Made by a program: the position numbers and the translations under genes
Source: Gorillibacterium sp.
GTDB taxonomy: Bacteria > Bacillota > Bacilli > Paenibacillales > NBRC-103111
Reading direction: 5' to 3'
DNA length: 7,193 nucleotides
Assembly (NCBI GenBank): GCA_014380705.1
Contig: JACMJI010000345.1
Location: forward strand, 1 to 7,193
The notes under the pieces: generated by a model
The model's database searches: none
Told to the model about the DNA's origin: nothing
What the model saw: the letters and a program-made list of their open reading frames with translations, nothing else
Shown here: in pieces, positions 5,361 to 7,193 of the stretch
Layout: every line of letters begins with the position of its first letter
Numbering within the stretch: position 1 is the stretch's first letter

Positions 5361-6264
5361 ATATAATGTTAAATTTGATTTTATGAAGCATAGTAAGACA
5401 TTTTTTACCTTTTCCATTATCATTACTATTTTGGGTGCGATATTCTTGTTGGCAAATGGTTTTAATCGTGGTGTCGATTTCAAAGCTGGGACATCCCTTG
5501 ATATTTCGGCTAGCCAATCCATGCCTAAGGCCAAGGTACAGGAATTGATCACGGCTGCAGGGTTTCCAAAAGGAATTATTACACCAGGAGAAGAACGGGT
5601 TTCCATCCGCTTTGACAGGGTACTTAGCCAAGAAGAAGTAGAAAAGCTGAAGACAGGATTTACTACCGCTTTTGGTAAGGATGTCAGTCTGGAAGAGAAT
5701 ACCGTAGATACGACATTAGCTCAGGAATTGGCGAGCAAAGCTATATATGCCGTTATGATCGCAAGCTTATTCATCCTGATCTATGTAGCTTTCCGCTTTG
5801 AATGGCGTTTCGGGGTTGCAGCAATTGTTGCGCTCCTGCATGATGCATTCATTGTCATCAGCGTATTCTCCATCTTCCAGATCGAAGTGAACCTAACTTT
5901 TGTCGCTGCAATTCTTACCATCATTGGTTTCTCCATCAATGATACGATCGTTATCTTCGACCGTATTCGAGAAAACCTGCGGTTCTCCAAGCTCAAAACT
6001 TATGACGACCTGAAGCATTTAATTAATGTCAGCGTCGGACAAACCTTTACTCGTTCAATTAACACAGTATTAACTGTCTTCATTGGTGCATTACTGTTGT
6101 TCATTCTTGGCGGCGAGTCCATTCGGAATTTCTCGCTTGCCATGCTGCTCGGTCTTGTATGCGGTGCTTACTCCTCCATCATGATCGCCAGTCCTTTATG
6201 GGCGCTATTGAAAAAGGGTTCGCTCACTAAACCTAAAAAAGCATTGGTTGGGGCAAAAGAGTAA
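5350..6264 (+). CDS. secF: Protein translocase subunit SecF
   Basis: SecF is the second half of the proton-driven SecDF complex that assists SecYEG-dependent export. The 304-residue length is typical of the family (about 300-320). An N-terminal segment (about 17-36) is followed by the extracytoplasmic domain beginning FNRGVDFKAGT (38-48), then five membrane segments between about 130 and 288. Diagnostic motifs are ALLHD (161-165), TIIGFSINDTIVIFDRIREN (190-209) with Asp198 and Asp204, and TRSINTVLT (234-242). In the first motif the usual Gly-Gly-Thr of many SecF proteins reads Ala-Gly-Thr. The gene starts 11 bases before the end of secD, in another frame, with a strong ribosome site, and shares its promoter. 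A terminator lies 30 bases after the stop codon. Separate secD and secF, rather than the fused B. subtilis form, is the main notable point. Confidence 0.97.
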   Translation: MHFKYNVKFDFMKHSKTFFTFSIIITILGAIFLLANGFNRGVDFKAGTSLDISASQSMPKAKVQELITAAGFPKGIITPGEERVSIRFDRVLSQEEVEKLKTGFTTAFGKDVSLEENTVDTTLAQELASKAIYAVMIASLFILIYVAFRFEWRFGVAAIVALLHDAFIVISVFSIFQIEVNLTFVAAILTIIGFSINDTIVIFDRIRENLRFSKLKTYDDLKHLINVSVGQTFTRSINTVLTVFIGALLLFILGGESIRNFSLAMLLGLVCGAYSSIMIASPLWALLKKGSLTKPKKALVGAKE

Positions 6265-6293
6265 CAACAAAATTATCAAATTTCATGTAAAAA

Positions 6294-6329
6294 GAAAAGG
6301 CCGCGAAGATACTTTCTTACGCGGCTTTT
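6294..6329 (+). terminator. Intrinsic terminator after secF
   Basis: GCCGCG (6300-6305) pairs with CGCGGC (6320-6325). The loop can fold further through AAGA (6306-6309) with TCTT (6315-6318), and TTTT follows (6326-6329). The left arm is preceded by GAAAAG, which mirrors the right-hand CTTTTC across a bulged G, so the hairpin could also work on the other strand. It ends the secD-secF unit. Confidence 0.8.
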
Positions 6330-6380
6330 CACTTGAAAACAAGCTGATTTCTCTCGCTCATTTAAGATATGAGGTGCATC

Positions 6381-7193
6381 ATGCCGAAACTTAACTATCG
6401 ATACGGTGCGGCTATCAAAGCTGTCATTTGTACGATTGTCTTTGCTTTAATCAAAGGCGCCGCGGGGTGGACTGCGGGCAGCATGTCGCTCATCGTGGAT
6501 GCTTTAAATACCATATCTCGCGTTCTTAGACCGATTGCTAGGAAAGATGAACCACTTGCTCCCTTTTTGTTAGCTGCTTTTCTCCTTTTTCTAGGTTTTG
6601 AAGCACTTTATCGTGCTGCGGTGGTGCTTTTTACAGGCGAACCAAACCCGATCATGACAGCATTTAGACCGTGGGCTGCTTTGGTAGCTCTTGTCTTTGT
6701 TTGTACGAACCTCCTTTCACGGTCTAAACGTAATAAGAGAACCAAAGCGCATGTGCAATTACTTCATTCTGGACTTTGGCCCTCCGTCCTTGCTCTTCTT
6801 GGAAGTGGTTCATTGGCCTTTGGTGCAATTCTTGGAACCTCGTTTGCTTCCCGTTTGGATGCTTTAGCGGCACTAGTTGCTGCCGTATTGATCTTAAGAA
6901 ATGGCTGGAGAGCGGCTGTAGGAATCGTACCGGGTGGGTCCAATCATCATACGGAATGGCACGATACAGAGAAAATGATTAACTCTGCTCAAGAAGTGAA
7001 GGGGATCATTGCTGTCAAAAAATTAACCGCACACGAGCATGGACATTACGTTTCTGTAACCACGACAATATTTGTGAACCCGCGAATAACGGTTACAGAA
7101 GGTCAAGAGATCGGACGTGCGCTGCGAAGACACCTGATGGAATATTATCAACACATTGCAGAAGTACATGTTGAGGTGCTTCCTTACAGATCG
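6381..7193 (+). CDS. Cation diffusion facilitator-like membrane protein, degenerate metal site, 3' partial
   Basis: The reading frame is open for 271 codons to the window edge, with no stop yet. It starts at ATG after GAGGTG (6371-6376), four bases upstream, a rather short gap. CDF transporters normally exchange divalent metals such as zinc or manganese for protons through six membrane segments and a cytoplasmic tail domain. Segments are visible at about 11-30, 33-49, 60-84, 96-113, 133-152 and 159-178, with GSMSLIVDAL (33-42) and the sixth segment's RLDALAALVAAVLILRNGWR (158-177). The tail (about 195-268) has the usual fold pattern, ending AEVHVEVLP (260-268). Key ligands are missing. In the second segment Asp40 is kept, but the His and Asp of the HxxxD pair are Asn43 and Arg47. 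In the fifth, His129 is kept but its partner Asp is Trp133. The loop with the usual PxxxHPYGH-type sequence after segment two is also absent. Metal transport is therefore doubtful. No promoter is seen; the secF terminator lies just upstream. Confidence 0.85.
   Translation, partial: MPKLNYRYGAAIKAVICTIVFALIKGAAGWTAGSMSLIVDALNTISRVLRPIARKDEPLAPFLLAAFLLFLGFEALYRAAVVLFTGEPNPIMTAFRPWAALVALVFVCTNLLSRSKRNKRTKAHVQLLHSGLWPSVLALLGSGSLAFGAILGTSFASRLDALAALVAAVLILRNGWRAAVGIVPGGSNHHTEWHDTEKMINSAQEVKGIIAVKKLTAHEHGHYVSVTTTIFVNPRITVTEGQEIGRALRRHLMEYYQHIAEVHVEVLPYRS

Noticed and set aside
6331..6380. Own promoter for the CDF-like gene
   Set aside because: TTGAAA at 6333 and TAAGAT at 6363 are 24 bases apart, too far for a sigma-A promoter.
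1..7193. CRISPR array, tRNA or rRNA genes
   Set aside because: No regularly spaced direct repeats and no tRNA- or rRNA-like sequence were seen in the gaps.

Overview
The window looks like a chromosomal segment of an endospore-forming Bacillota, most likely Paenibacillus or a close relative. This rests on the gene set: a sporulation flippase of the SpoVB type, a ComN-like competence regulator, a TIGR04086 (YrzE-type) membrane protein and the Sec accessory subunits. They lie in nearly the order of the Bacillus subtilis yrzE-spoVB-comN-secDF neighbourhood. Purine-rich ribosome sites, TTG starts and a near-consensus sigma-A promoter fit the same group. The assignment is inference; no search was possible.

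Layout. Bases 1-1142 hold an AT-rich RhuM-family gene (+), apparently a foreign insert beside the conserved cluster. Bases 1143-1448 are a convergent non-coding stretch with two inverted repeats and a minus-strand terminator. Two minus-strand genes follow: the TIGR04086 protein (1449-1835) and spoVB (about 1944-3506). A strong sigma-E-like promoter lies between them. After a divergent gap, three plus-strand genes follow: comN-like (3704-3973, TTG start), secD (4131-5360) and secF (5350-6264). A terminator and then a near-consensus sigma-A promoter separate comN from secD. After the secF terminator comes a cation-diffusion-facilitator-like gene (6381 to the window end), open at the right edge and lacking most of the expected metal ligands.

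Function. SecD and SecF form the membrane complex that uses proton-motive force to help SecYEG complete protein export. ComN acts post-transcriptionally on competence mRNA in B. subtilis. SpoVB is a mother-cell flippase-family protein needed for the spore cortex, and the sigma-E-like site suggests its TIGR04086 neighbour is also switched on in the mother cell. The RhuM protein has no evident functional link to the rest.

Most of the window is ordinary conserved core. The points most worth a second look are the sigma-E-like promoter, the degenerate CDF protein, the RhuM insertion with its composition boundary, and possible alternative RNA pairing ahead of secD. I see no strong case for an undescribed multi-gene system here.
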